Below are positions 23,950-35,544 of a DNA stretch of 64,000 bases, one piece after another. Position 1 is the stretch's first letter; every line of letters begins with the position of its first letter. The translations under genes and the position numbers were made by a program. The stretch is from Bugula neritina (lineage: Eukaryota; Bryozoa; Gymnolaemata; Cheilostomatida; Bugulidae), in contig OZ037768.1 of NCBI GenBank assembly GCA_964035545.1, forward strand, positions 21,016,700-21,080,699, in the 5' to 3' direction. Under the pieces are notes generated by a model that saw only the letters and a list, made by a program, of their open reading frames with translations, was not told the origin of the DNA and did not search any database.

Positions 23950-26728
23950 GGACTGTAGGCTGTGTTTGTGTTGCTTCTAGTAAGTATAGAGTCTTGATAA
24001 TAAACCATATTAAGAACTGTTTGCATATTAGAATGTATTGCAATTCATTGTTTTTTCTCTTTGTTTACCAGTTAGTTGCTTCTGATATAAAACAGCAATT
24101 CTCTACGACAACCATAGATTATATAGATAATTCATTCAGGTTATTGTAAATTTATTACAAATAATTTAAAAACGTAATTGACATATATAATTTGTTTTAA
24201 TAACATTTGCTGACAATCTTCATGTAATGGAATTTTAGCTTTCTAAATGCAAAATAGTAGACATTGTGAAAAGTAGTTTACAATTCCAATATTTCACATT
24301 CTACAGAATGTATGCATAGATTTTTCAAAGTGAAAGTAGTTTAGCTTTAACTGAGTGATATGGTGTTATACAATCAATTCATATGTATTTTTAACTTTTG
24401 TTAAAGTTTGAGGTGATTTATTTTACAATTTTTAGTTTTACGTGAAGGATATTATTATTGTTTACATAAATTTAGACAAGTTGCATTAACAATGTATACT
24501 GTAAGTATTTCATCAATAAAGACAAAAAACTTTCTGCTGCCTTGTATTACAGCAGTAATATATTTTAGCTTTCTATTTGTGCATTTGAACTAACTTTTAG
24601 TCTAAATGAGTTCATAGATACGCAATATCTCAAACTCTACAATGAGTATAAGCCTAATTGAAACTGTAGACAACAAAAATTAATAAACACACATATAATC
24701 TCATGCATAATAAGTTTCAGAATGTAGAAACAAATATTATAAATGTTTTGAATTCTACTTTTTCATATAGTAACTGTGACAGCCAGACACCTAATGCTCA
24801 AGGAACAGATGCTTGCATGCAAGCTAACTCAAATTATTGCTTATTGTCAACAGTCTATACTCTATAATATTTCCATATACAAGAATATCATTCATAAAGT
24901 ATGAAAGATCTAGAAGTTAGGTTTACACTCAATAATAACAGGTAGTACTTAATGAACTTCTGATATAAAGAAAACAAAAAATAACATAACCTTCACATTT
25001 ATTTTGTGAATATGCTATGAGCAGCTTCAAACAAAGGGACAGCCATGAGAAAAGTGAGTACAACCAACTTTCTTCCGGCTCTTCGTTAACTGAATTGACT
25101 CAAGTCATAATAGAAAGGTAGTTAATTTAGTTAACAATCTATTGGCAAACCCATTTCACATAAAAAAATGTTTCACAAAAAGATGTTGTTGAGAAGCTTT
25201 CGCAAAAAGCTTTTATTTTAATCATTAAACCAACAAGCTGCTGTTACAGTATTCATAAAAGCTATTAACATATATTATTTACAATCAACATTATATTCTA
25301 GTTGTCTTTCTTAGGGAAGTTTGTTTTTGGTGTCTTTTTTAGGAAAGATTGCAATATTTGCCTTATTACTATAGAAGAATTGCCATATTTTCTCTAACAT
25401 GTCTACAGTGTCTATTGCTGATAGCTGCGTATCCTAACTTCTGCAAAATACGCAACGGGGTAAAAAGCAACTGTTATAACAATTTAACACAAAATAATAG
25501 TGGATATATAAGCAACTAATTCATCGTTAGTATATTTGTTATCTGCGTGTAAAACTATTTTCTAAATTATTACTTTAAAGTAAGCTGAAGTAAGTGAAAC
25601 AATCTGCAAAATGTATTTAACAGTAGAAGTAGATTTGAAACTAAATCATGAAGTGTGTTTTGTTACCTCACCTTCTCTGCTTAGTAGACTGTGATGTGAC
25701 TGAGCTATATGGCTGTGCTATTGTTTTACATATAACTAACAAACATTAGTTTACATTCTCCTGTGGTGCATGTGCCTAACATACCATATTGTAATAATCT
25801 CAATGTATTGCTATTGTCAATGTGTATTTTATATAACAATGCTCATGTGAAACAGAAAAGCAGTAAAATGTAAACAGAATTGTTAACTCAACATATAGAC
25901 GCAGCATATATGTAATCAATTTCCCAGCACAAGTTCCTATGTAACAACCGAGATGTTAGTAAAATATTACATAATTATACATTGTCTATAGGACTAGAAA
26001 TTTTGTATTTTGTATGTTAAACGGTTCTTTACAGCTGAATTATAACAATGTATTTTGCTTGTTTGTTTACAATTTTTATTATATATAATTTTCAACTACA
26101 ATCAAAGTACAAGCATATTACTTTCAGATATGTATTCTATACTCTTGTAGTTGTAGAAGTTAGATACACTGGGTCTACAAACAAGGTCCTTGACTTACAG
26201 CCATTCCAAATCTTTTTATATACAGTAGGACATTTTGTTCAGAAAAACAATTTATATGATCCCATTCACTCATTTCATGCTGTCAGTAAACATGGCTAGA
26301 TGCAACTGGTATTCAATAGAATATTTTGATCCCTGAAACAACTATCATGTGACACGTTTAACTGCAGAAATTTATGATAGGAGTTTGAATTGTATTTCAT
26401 GGGTTTTACTTTAACCTATAAGTTAATACTGAAATTATTAACTCTACTATTAATATTATTAGTATTAAATGTATTGCTTTATTCACAGTAAATATACCAT
26501 GTTACCGTGCAATATCTACTCTACAAAAAATTTAAATGCTGTGTATTCCTTGACCTGACATTAATATAATATCCTATAGCACCAAGTGCCATCTCTTAAG
26601 GTTAAAGGTCAGTGCGAAATTATTTTGTAGTGAAGTGTCGAAAGCACCACGTGTTGACTGTGTGAGGCAATGTTGCTAGAAGCAGCACTAAGCTATAGAT
26701 AACTGAGCACATTATTTGTAAACACGTC

Positions 26729-26745
26729 GGGGGGGGGGGGGGGGG
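26729..26745 (+). repeat. Poly-G tract (17)
   Basis: Seventeen consecutive G in intergenic DNA. It is the longest homopolymer of G/C in the window. Confidence 0.95.
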
Positions 26746-26994
26746 TTTAAACTGCTTTTGAAACTTGAGTCAATGCACTTAGTGACCATCGACTTGGTGC
26801 TGCTTCAAACAATCTACAAGCTGCACGCTGCATTGCGCCCATCGGCATCATTTTCAGTGTTCGCGCTAGGAGGTAAACACTAGTTTAACGATTTCTCCAT
26901 GAGTGGACCTGCCTCAAAAAGTGGTCGGCTAATTCAAATCTCATCCGGTAATTTCTAAGAATATTGCTACTGAACTAATAATAATTTAGATAGA

Positions 26995-27170
26995 TATAGC
27001 TATACTAATACTGAGTATTACTAATACTAATAGTAATAGTAATACTAATAGTAATACTCTTTCTAATCCTCATACTCATAGTCATAGTCATAGTGTCATA
27101 CCGATACTGATAGTGATACTCATTTCTGATTTCATAATCATTAGACTTAGTGATTAGTCATTTCAGTATT
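26995..27170 (+). repeat. Degenerate TAATACTAATAG / CATAGTCATAGT repeat
   Basis: Successive blocks of TACTAATAG, then TCATAG, then GATACT-like units, like a decayed minisatellite. Similar composition is seen at 86-145 and 295-435. Confidence 0.6.
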
Positions 27171-29254
27171 TCAATATTTTCTTTTAGTTTTATTAATATT
27201 GTCGATGCAATCACGAATTTGAAGCTTCAAGTAAATGTTATCAGTAAATGACTAAATCACCATGACCATCAGCCTCAGGCATCACCGTCGTTATATTGAT
27301 ATTCAATAGTTATATTCAATAATTTATCGTATTTGTTGGCTTTCCAATGTTACATAATCAATATTATTATGTTCATATTGATATTCACATTGACATTCCG
27401 ATTCTAAGCTCTTGCATGTACTTGTAGTTTTACTGTTTTGATATATTTTCTTCTACTCATCTACTTCTAGTTTGAGCCAATGATGTTCAAGTAAAAAACG
27501 TTATCGTTTTACTTTTAGTTGATAAGGTTATCTTTCTGTGGAGCTCTTTGACAACAGAGGAATTTGGCTAACTGAACCCAGCATTACAGTGTGATTACAC
27601 ATTTCAGACCAATATCTGCATATCTGATAGTTGAAGGTATAAGCAGGCAGATGAAATCATCAGTCTCATCGTCAATGAGATGAAATTACCTGTGGAGCTG
27701 CTCAGGTGCTGCTGAGGTGCTGCTGAGGAGTGTTGGTAAGTGTGGATATGCTGACACCCTGCATAGTGCCCAACATTTAATTATACTTACAACATATTTG
27801 TTTAAATCATTTTTTTTTATATAATCTTTATTGCTGAAAATTACTACATTGCGTCAAATGCTATATTATATTCGACAATTCTATTGCATTGGTAGAGCTG
27901 CTGTACAGCTCTTTTAATTCTCTTCCAGGCAATTCAATCACTTGGTAAAGATCTTTTCATTATTACGCCATTGTTCACTGAATTTCTAAATCTGCCTGGT
28001 ACCACTGAAATATAAGTTATTTCTGCTCCCTAATTAGGTCATGAGTATTATGAAGGCTAAACCACAGAGCTATCAAATCATAATTATAACCATTCAACTG
28101 GGATTTTGTTGTTGCAGTCTGCCTTTGTCATTGTTAGTAAAGTGTAGCAGTAACTTCCCAGTGCTGGCATTGGCATGGTATTTATTATAGCCAGGATTTA
28201 AAGGGCTATTTAAGCAGGCTTACTGTTTAAGCTGTTTTAAGCTATTTCAAGTTGAAAGTTCTCCGGTACTGTATTCAAATTAGGGTGGCAATTGACCACC
28301 ATCCCATTGGCTAATTAGTATTCCAAATGCAAGTAGATTACGTAATTGGCATTTCAGTGCATCTAGCTTTGTGAAAATTTAGGGCATAGCTTAGGTGGTG
28401 GCTAGCTCATACCTTTTAGTAGGCCAACTAGAAGCTGTAGCTCTTGATGAATTTAAATGTATATTTGATGGTCTCAATCTGTTACAGTGACCTGTAAGAA
28501 TTAAAGAATGTGGAGACAAAAAAGAAACAGGTAAACTCGGTACTCTCACTTGTTTTAGATGAATTTGCTTTAATTATCATTTTTATCACCATAATAATTG
28601 GTAATTTACGTGATATTTTCATATTATTAAAAAAAAAAATTATTGGTGATTTAAGATGACTAGTCATAAAGGATACATAACAATTATGAATGTGTCATTT
28701 ACTCGAATCTGATGCTATTAAAATCACTACTGTAACAGTCTTTAGTGTATAGTACTGGCTAGTATCGTACTGATGCTAAGTGTGTAGAAATATAATTGCT
28801 TTAATGTAATCATATAACATCACCAATGACTTTTGTCTGGGCTGCTATAACTTTTTATAATTTTAATCCAGCAGTAGCCATGATATTGTAAATACATTAT
28901 TTACTTACTTTACCTGTGACCTCCTATTTACTAGGCAAAAGATCTAACACCTGCCACTGCTGCTCCCTGTATTTTAAACTATATATTCTATTTATATTTA
29001 GAAGGTGGGTGGCCTGTCTCATCTCTTTATGGCGGACAAAGCTGGTTGACTAAAGCCTAAAGTGAAGGTTGGTGAATTCTAGTGGCAAGCTGGTAAGTGC
29101 AATAAGAAGTTACTAAAAACAACATATATAATACAATATAATAATTTCTAGCCTCTAGTTCTGTATTATATAACATCAAGTTGAGTGATATTTTGAATAG
29201 AGTTGAGTAGTTATATAAAACTTCTAGAAGAATGGACACAATCCCCATTCCTTA

Positions 29255-29600
29255 GTAATTTTTCTCCAAAATATTCTAGATTGTTCTGTAAGTGTATAAA
29301 TTGTGTTTCAAGTAAGTTTATATTTGATATTTAAAATAATATAAGACACATTTTTAAATATTAAAAAGTGCTAAACTACAGATGTTTTTGTAAAAGTTGA
29401 TATATCTTTTCATTGAATAGCATACATTAGGCAAGTCCTTTTCAGGGCCAGCCTTATAATACTCTAAAGCCGGCTGGCCAAATGTCATAATTTTTTGAAA
29501 ATATTTAGCTTTTTATGTAAAACTTCATATTCACTAATAATAGCCAGGCTGATTGTTGTGCTGCAAATTTTTTTCACACAACGTGACGCCTGAATAGACA
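29255..29600 (+). repeat. Dispersed repeat, copy 1 (empty-site copy)
   Basis: Closely matches 31325-31518 plus 31789-31943 in the same order and orientation (blocks such as TTTTTCTCCAAAATATTCTAG and TTCATTGAATAGCATACATTAG, then AGGGCCAGCCTTATA). The other copy is interrupted by the MITE at 31519-31788 and then by the LTR that starts at 31943, so this copy shows both pre-insertion sites. Confidence 0.85.
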
Positions 29601-29625
29601 TTTGGGGACTACTGTTAAATTTTTA

Positions 29626-30020
29626 AGCATTTTAAACTCGCCTTTGCATTGTAGCTTTTTACCATCTCAAATTTTAGATCCATCCTATTTTTCTCATTTT
29701 TTATTCTGCTTCGCCATGCCTTCAATTGCATGCATAGATTGGCAATATAGCTAGATATTTTTGGTTTGATTGGTTTTTATCAAGAAAATAGCAGCACAAG
29801 TGTTAAAATGTGAAAGCACATAGTTTTCGAGTGCAAATTTTATTTTCTTTCTCATTTTTTAAGTTTGTTTTATTCAACTTATAACATTTATTGAAAGTTT
29901 ATTTCTTCCTAGTTCGAATCTACTTGAAGCAGTGGTGGTGTTGGTGGTACTGCTATTAGTTATTGCAGTTGTTATGCCATGTAAAATTTGTGTGCATTGT
30001 ATTTCATTCAACTTGTGCTC
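29626..30020 (+). repeat. Dispersed repeat R1, copy 1
   Basis: About 400-bp AT-rich sequence starting GCATTTTAAACTCGCC. It recurs at 30541-30860 and 35044-35520, the last sharing also the GTGGTGGTGTTGGTGGTAC block at its far end. No coding potential was seen. The three copies mark this block as a repeat cluster. Confidence 0.8.
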
Positions 30021-30268
30021 CAGCTAATTTTTTTGAGCTTTCAATTGAGGACAGGGGCAATGATAGTACAGCGCTACCGGTGGTGGCAGCTGTAAATTAC
30101 CTTAGTATGCTTATACTCGAAAGTTACTAGTTTGTTGACCCCTAGGGTGCGTGTGACTTTGGGACTCTCTGTCCATCTGCTAGGAAAACCCCAGAGAATA
30201 AGAAAATATTGAACTATGGATGGCTATCCTTGTCCTTACTCCAAAATGGCCCTTGATCGCTGAAGTAT

Positions 30269-30535
30269 TCACATTTGTGTACTGGTTCTGGATATTTCCG
30301 AACTGAAAATCTCTCCATGATGGATTAATTCTAGAAACCGGGGATAAAACAGTTCATTCACATCAAAAATATGCCCAGTAAAACAGTGCATTGTGCGCTG
30401 GTGTCTCAAGATATAATCTCGGTGGTAACTGTACTCCCCGCAGGGACAGAATGTCATGAAGAAATGCTGCGGTATGTGGACCCGCAATGTGCGGGGAGTA
30501 GTGAAGTGCATTTGGCACAAGTAACAGGTGGTATT
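30269..30535 (-). pseudogene. Two-finger (C2H2 then CCHC-like) ORF fragment
   Basis: Paralogue of the ORFs at 38774-39112, 42043-42381 and the finger part of 43637-44251. Finger 1: CYLCQMHF followed by RTLRVHIPQH (C-x2-C-x12-H-x3-H). Finger 2: FCPCGEYSYHRDYILRHQ then RTMHC, i.e. C-x-C-x12-H-x5-C. No ATG lies before the first finger in this frame. The upstream edge runs into repeat R1, so this is a truncated copy. It lacks the zinc-knuckle tail found in the copies at 38.8 and 42.0 kb. Confidence 0.55.
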
Positions 30536-30540
30536 TTTTA

Positions 30541-30860
30541 AGCATTTTAAATTCACCTTTGCATTTTAGCTTTTTACTATCTCAAATTTTAGATACATCT
30601 TATTTTACTCATTTTTTATACTGCTTCGCCATCCCTTCAATTGCATGCATAGACTCGCAATATAGCTAGATATTTGAGGTTTGATCGGTTTTTATCGAGA
30701 AAATAGCAGCAATTGATTTTTTATTAAACTTTTTTCATCACTCTTCTGATCTACAAGTTGGAATTCTAAGGGAAGGTTTTAGATCTAGTGGTTATTTTTT
30801 AGCACATATTCTATTGCAAGTGAACTGAGCTAATGCACAAGTGTTAACATGTGAAAGGAT
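30541..30860 (+). repeat. Dispersed repeat R1, copy 2
   Basis: Begins AGCATTTTAAATTCACC and matches 35044-35360 through the GATCTACAAGTTGGAATTCTA block. It abuts the two-finger ORF fragment on its left. Confidence 0.8.
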
Positions 30861-31212
30861 GTGGTGTTTGTTTCATTTTGTCGAATGCGGAAAAAATACA
30901 TACAGTTGAGGAAAATAAACAAAATGACAAGGCCTATGGGGCAATAGCACTGCAGCTAGTCGAGGCACCGTGTTAGAGTGAAGGTTTTATTTCAGTTTTC
31001 ATTTTCTAAGTTTGTCTTATTCAACTTATAACATTCAATTTTTGCTCCAGCTAGCTTCTTCGTGCTTTCAAAGCCAAACTGTAGAATTTCAGTATTTTAA
31101 CTTTCACTCCATATTTGCTGCAGCTAAAGGCTTAGTTTCTAATTTTGAAAAACAGGTCTGCTTTTTGACGGCTCCTCATTTTGATTATGCTGCAGCCAAA
31201 ATGCTGGGCTGA
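30845..31212 (+). repeat. Dispersed repeat R2, copy 1
   Basis: Shared with 36807-37051 (ACATGTGAAAGGATGTGGTG, CGAGGCACCGTGTTAGAGTG, ATTATGCTGCAGCC). The second copy lacks the internal about 120 bp (31036-31155). Short open frames on both strands overlap this repeat and are not believed to be genes. Confidence 0.75.
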
Positions 31213-31518
31213 ATTCCAGGAAACAGCGGTTGAAGGTGTCCTGCGACATAGAGAACTTTTGCTCTTTTTGAGGATCGACCCTGACAGTCGTAAAAGCCAT
31301 GTGATGCACTGATACAAACATCACCCCTAAGTAATTTTTCTCCAAAATATTCTAGATTGTTACGCAAGTGTATAAAATGTGTTTCAAATAAGTTTATATT
31401 TGATATTAATTTAAATTATTTAAGACACATTTTTAAACATTAAAAAGTGCTAAATGACAGTTATTTTTGTAAAAGTTGATATATCTTTTCATTGAATAGC
31501 ATACATTAGACAAGTCCT

Positions 31519-31788
31519 GTAGTGAACTAGGCTTTGAGTTGAGCATTAACTCTTCACTGATGTCCTTTATTTTGTTTTATTCAACATACATTAGTTGATC
31601 TCATTGACTTCTATTTACATCCTATCGACACCGTCAAGATTATTTTGCTCTCTTAAAATTACACCAGTTCACTAACACCAACAATTGCCAAGTGCCAGAG
31701 TTAGCACTGGCTGTGCTGTAGAAAGCTTTTCTTAGTGCGTTGTTCATATAGCTAAAATAGCTTAGCAAAGTAGCGCTAATTTCACTAC
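31519..31788. mobile_element. 270-bp MITE with inverted ends and target-site duplication
   Basis: Ends are GTAGTGAA and TTCACTAC (8-bp perfect inverted repeat with further imperfect pairing). The element is flanked on both sides by AAGTCCT (31512-31518 and 31789-31795). The uninterrupted sequence GGCAAGTCCTTTTCAGGGCC is present in the paralogous repeat near 29430-29450, which shows the empty site. No ORF. A 7-8 bp duplication with TAGTGA-type ends fits a hAT-like origin (inference). Confidence 0.85.
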
Positions 31789-31942
31789 AAGTCCTTTTCA
31801 GGGCCAGCCTTATAGTACTTTAAAACGGGCTGGCCCAACGACATAATTTTGTTAAAGTATTTAGCTTTTTATGTGAACCTTCATCACTAATAATAGCCAG
31901 GCTGATTTTTGTGCAGCACATTTTTTCACACAATGTGACACC

Positions 31943-33031
31943 TGTAGCGTCGCCACTAACTATAGATGAGTTGTACTGGTGTTGGTTTTCGTAACTTTAT
32001 TTTTACGTATTCCAACTGCCGTAAGAAACTGTAAAAGTAGGTTATTAATATATGCAACTATAACAGGTTTTTAAAATAAAACAAACCGAAATTATTTATG
32101 TAATTGTAAAATATTCAAACATATATACAAATCTTGAATTAATCACCTCTTGCCTTCTTTTAGTGGCTAGCTAGGTTAAGTTTGTTTCTATGAAACGGTA
32201 TTACAGGTCTACTAAAAAATATCAAACTATAATAAAAATGACATTAAGTGATAACTGCAATTAGACAAATGTTAAGACAATTAGTAAGAATGAATGTATA
32301 GCCCATAGACAGGGATTGAAACTTATATTCAATGTTCACTTAAATTAGTAGCTGCATTAAACTACTGTAAGTGTAAAAATAAGGTTTTAACTGCCAATTA
32401 GAATACTAGCCAGTGATAAACTAATCAATCACTGGAGAGCTTGCCTTAAGAATTTGTAATTTTGTGAGAAATCTATTATGAAGTAAACACATAGCCATAA
32501 ATTCTATCATGCACTGACCACACTGGCATTCTAAAAATTGTCAAACTTATAAACATGTTAAATAAACCAAATAGTTATTCTTATAGTTGAAATAGATAAA
32601 AATACTTAAGGAAAGCTTCAAATTATTACAAATACTGAAGAACAAAACTAACCTGTGCCTCTTTAAGTTAATTCCAATTTAAATTCATTTGTATTTTATT
32701 AATTATATCATTTAAAACTGATGTTATTGATGTAATAAGCTTGCATCGCTAGCGCGCTACTATTCCACTAACTGTAGGGTCAACGTCTGCACTCAAACAT
32801 CCGGGCTGCCTAAGCGTAACGCCACAGCCAATGAGCGAGAGCGTGCTGTTATCTAATTAATGAATTTACAACTAGTAGTCGTTGCGTAGGCGATAATCAC
32901 GTGATGCGATAACCTATTTGAGTGGAACGTTGTGCTAAACTCAACGCTGAATGCTAGATTAACTATTATGTATTCATTACACTACATTACTTTTACTGCT
33001 TGAATTAATTATGTTCATTGCTAACTTTACA
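31943..33031 (-). repeat. Putative 3' LTR of the BEL/Pao element
   Basis: On the minus strand the segment starts TGTAAAGTTAGC directly after a purine tract (AAAGGGGGAG, 33032-33041) and ends CGCTACA, giving TG...CA ends. On the outer side the dispersed repeat (ending near GTGACACC) resumes exactly. No second LTR is present to confirm its borders. Confidence 0.6.
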
Positions 33032-33069
33032 CTCCCCCTTTGATTCGCTTTAGATTGCCGAATCAAAAC

Positions 33070-35025
33070 TTAATACTGCGCCCTCTGAATTACTACTATG
33101 GATTGAATCGGTCTCTCTAGGTAGCTAAAGTCAGATCTCCGTTTCCCATTTCTATCAAGACTGCTATCAGCTAAGAGTAGTTTTACCTTGCGGACCTTGC
33201 CATCGCTGCTTGGTATAGCTTCCACTACCCGAGCCAGCGGCCAACTGTTGCGTACCGACTGGTCATCCTTCACCACAACTATATCGTCTTTTTTTTCCAT
33301 TAGGCTGTGAGCCTTCCCATTTCTGTCTAACCTGTAGAGATTGCAGGTATTCAAATCGCCATCGTGACCAAAATGTGTTGGCCAGACCTTGTACCTGGCG
33401 CCATCGTTTTCTGGAATAAACATCGTGGTCATCAAATTCTCCTGGTGGAGGTTGCGCAACCTTTGTTTTCATTGTCAGCAACTGGTTTGGTGTCAATGGT
33501 GTGCAGTCATCATTTACAGCCAGAGGCCTGGAATTTACTATTGCCATAACCTCAAACAGGAGGGTCCGAAGAGTGCTAGTGTTAAATCTCATCTTGTGCT
33601 GTGCAAGCATAGAATTCAAGATGTTGCGTACTGAACGGATCTGGCGCTCCCAGACGCCACCCATGTGGCTTGAGTTAGGTGGATTAAACACAAAATCAAA
33701 GTTGTTCCGCAGTGCAAAGTTGTCCAGCTTTCTAGCGCTTTCTGTCAAAGCTTTGTGAAATTCGTTTGCTGCCCCTATAAAGTTTGTTCCTCTGTCTGAT
33801 CTTAGCTGCCTTATTGGTCCTCGCATAGCTATGAAGCATCTTGATGAGTTTATAAATGCGTCAGTACTCATATCATCTAATAGTTCGAGGTGCACGGCTC
33901 TTGATGCCATACACGTAAATATAAGGCCATATCGTTTTTGCTCTTTTCGGCCTTCTTTCACATAGAATGGGCCAAAGCAGTCACAGCCAACATACGTAAA
34001 TGGTGGACCAGGTGTTGTTCGTTCTACAGGGAGGCTAGCCATCTTTTGCGTCTCTGTAGGTCGTCTCTGTCGTCTACATTTTACACAGTGGTGAATGCAT
34101 GTGTTTACCAAATGAGTGCAGCCTATTATCCAATAGCCTGATGCCCTAATTTCTGCTATTGTAGCATTTTTGCCCTGATGGGCTGTTCTTTCATGACAGT
34201 GTCTTACTAGTAATTGAGTGATGTGTGATTGGCGAGGCAGAATTATTGGATTCGTCTCTTTATATGGAAGCTCAGTAGATTGCAGTCGTCCACCAACTCT
34301 CACCAATCCAAACTTATCCATAATCGGATCCAGTTTCCTTAATGAACTCTTTTTGTCTAGTGTGCCGTTTTTGACTTTGTTGTAGTCAGGTAAACCTTGT
34401 TGTTGGGCCCATTTGAAAAATAAAAACTTTGTCTCTTCGTTATCTTGTACGGTTGCCTGGGGGGCTTTTATGAAACTTTTGTTTTGGCAGGCTTTGCGGA
34501 GTGTTGTTACTGCTCGTATAGCTGTATTCAGATCTGAAAACTTCAATAGCCTGTCAACCCAGCTACTGGTGGAGTTAGAAGTTTGCGTTCGATGACAAGT
34601 TTTTATTTTTGGATCACTGTCTCTTGTAAGAAAACTCTCTTGACACGCTGAAAAATCAGGCAGGTTTTCACTCCAAAGGAAGTCTGGTCCTTTTAGCCAT
34701 TTAGAATCTGATAACTTAGAGGCTGAGGTGCCCCTTGATGCCAAGCCTGCTGGATTTTCCATAGTATTGATGTAGTGCCACTGTTTAGGATTTTTAGTCT
34801 CTCTAATCTTCTGTACTCTGTTGGCAACATATACGTGGAATCGTTTTGTTTCGTTGTTGACATAGCCTAGAACGATTTTCGAATCTGTCCAATAATGTTG
34901 TTCCACAGTTTCTAATCTGAGTTCTTTTGTCGAGTACTGTGCAACAGGGGATAGTGGTGGTTTTGAGAGGAGCTACACGTGCTTTGCCAAGTAGGAGGCT
35001 GCAGTGTACTCTTCCCTAGCTGTTG
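33070..35025 (-). pseudogene. BEL/Pao pol remnant: RNase H end, integrase, DUF5641
   Basis: In order on the minus strand: GKARVAPLKTTTIP (about 34955-35000); a frame break with loss of the following segment; HYWTDSKIVLGYVN (RNase H); HERTAHQGKNAT with CxxC (H2C2 zinc-binding); an integrase core with GCDCFGPF, LRSDRGTNF and GGVWERQIRSVRN supplying D, D and E; then a DUF5641-like end. The main open frame is 33263-34906. The last part continues in another frame (33070-33300), the shift falling in an A-run (T8, about 33289-33296 on the plus strand). It is not functional as read. Confidence 0.9.
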
Positions 35026-35043
35026 ACTGACTACTGCTAAATT

Positions 35044-35520
35044 TAAGCATTTTAAACTCACCTTTGCATTGTAGCTTTTTACCATCTCAAATTTTAGATC
35101 CATCTTATTTTTCTCATTTTTTATTCCGCTTTACCATGCCTTCAATTGCATGCAGAGACTTGCCATATAGCTAGATATTTTTGGTTTGATTGGTTTTTAT
35201 CGAGAAAATAGCAGCAATTGACTTTTTAGTAAACTTTTTCATCCCTATTCTGATCTACAAGTTGGAATTCTAAGGAAAGCCTTTAGATCTAGTTAAAGTA
35301 GTTATTTTCACAGGTTTTTAGCAGAGATTCCACTGCAAGTAGAATGAGCTAATGCACATGGTGTTGGAATGCAAATTTTATTTTCTTTCTCATTTTTTAA
35401 GTTTGTCTTCAACTTATAACATATTGAAGCAGTGGTGGTGTTGGTGGTACTGCTATTAGTTATTGCAGTTGTGATGCCATGTAAAATGAGTGTGCATTGT
35501 ATTTCATTCAACTTGTTTAA
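35044..35520 (+). repeat. Dispersed repeat R1, copy 3
   Basis: Resumes immediately after the BEL/Pao truncation (TTTAAGCATTTTAAACTCAC) and includes the far-end block GTGGTGGTGTTGGTGGTAC seen at 29930. Short frames here overlap only this repeat. Confidence 0.8.
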
Positions 35521-35544
35521 ATGAAACTTCCCAATTCCCAATTC

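Larger units (their letters stand above)
23950..29254. other. 5.3 kb without a supported gene
   Basis: Only short, non-conserved open frames are present on either strand. Sequence is AT-rich with a G17 tract (26729-26745) and a degenerate triplet-like repeat (26995-27170). At 27636-27700 a frame reading KQADEIISLIVNEMKLP is followed by duplicated CTGCTGAGGTG. It could be a lone exon but has no recognisable partner. The stretch 28840-28925 resembles 51960-52030 and 58545-58610 (dispersed repeat). Confidence 0.5.
31943..35027 (-). mobile_element. 5'-truncated BEL/Pao LTR retrotransposon
   Basis: Minus-strand element inserted in a dispersed repeat. It keeps the 3' LTR (31943-33031), a purine-rich tract next to it, the integrase and the RNase H end of pol. 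Gag, protease and most of reverse transcriptase are missing. The truncation point is near 35027, where repeat sequence matching 29600-29650 resumes. The BEL/Pao assignment rests on the pol features described in the next entry. Confidence 0.85.

Noticed and set aside
26048-26299. 83-aa plus-strand ORF
   Set aside because: A hydrophobic start could mimic a signal peptide, but there is no conserved motif, no clear splice sites and no paralogue in the window.
27636-27700. Possible lone exon KQADEIISLIVNEMKLP
   Set aside because: Reads like coding sequence for about 20 codons, but no flanking exon or consistent splice pair was found and a stop follows in the duplicated CTGCTGAGG block.
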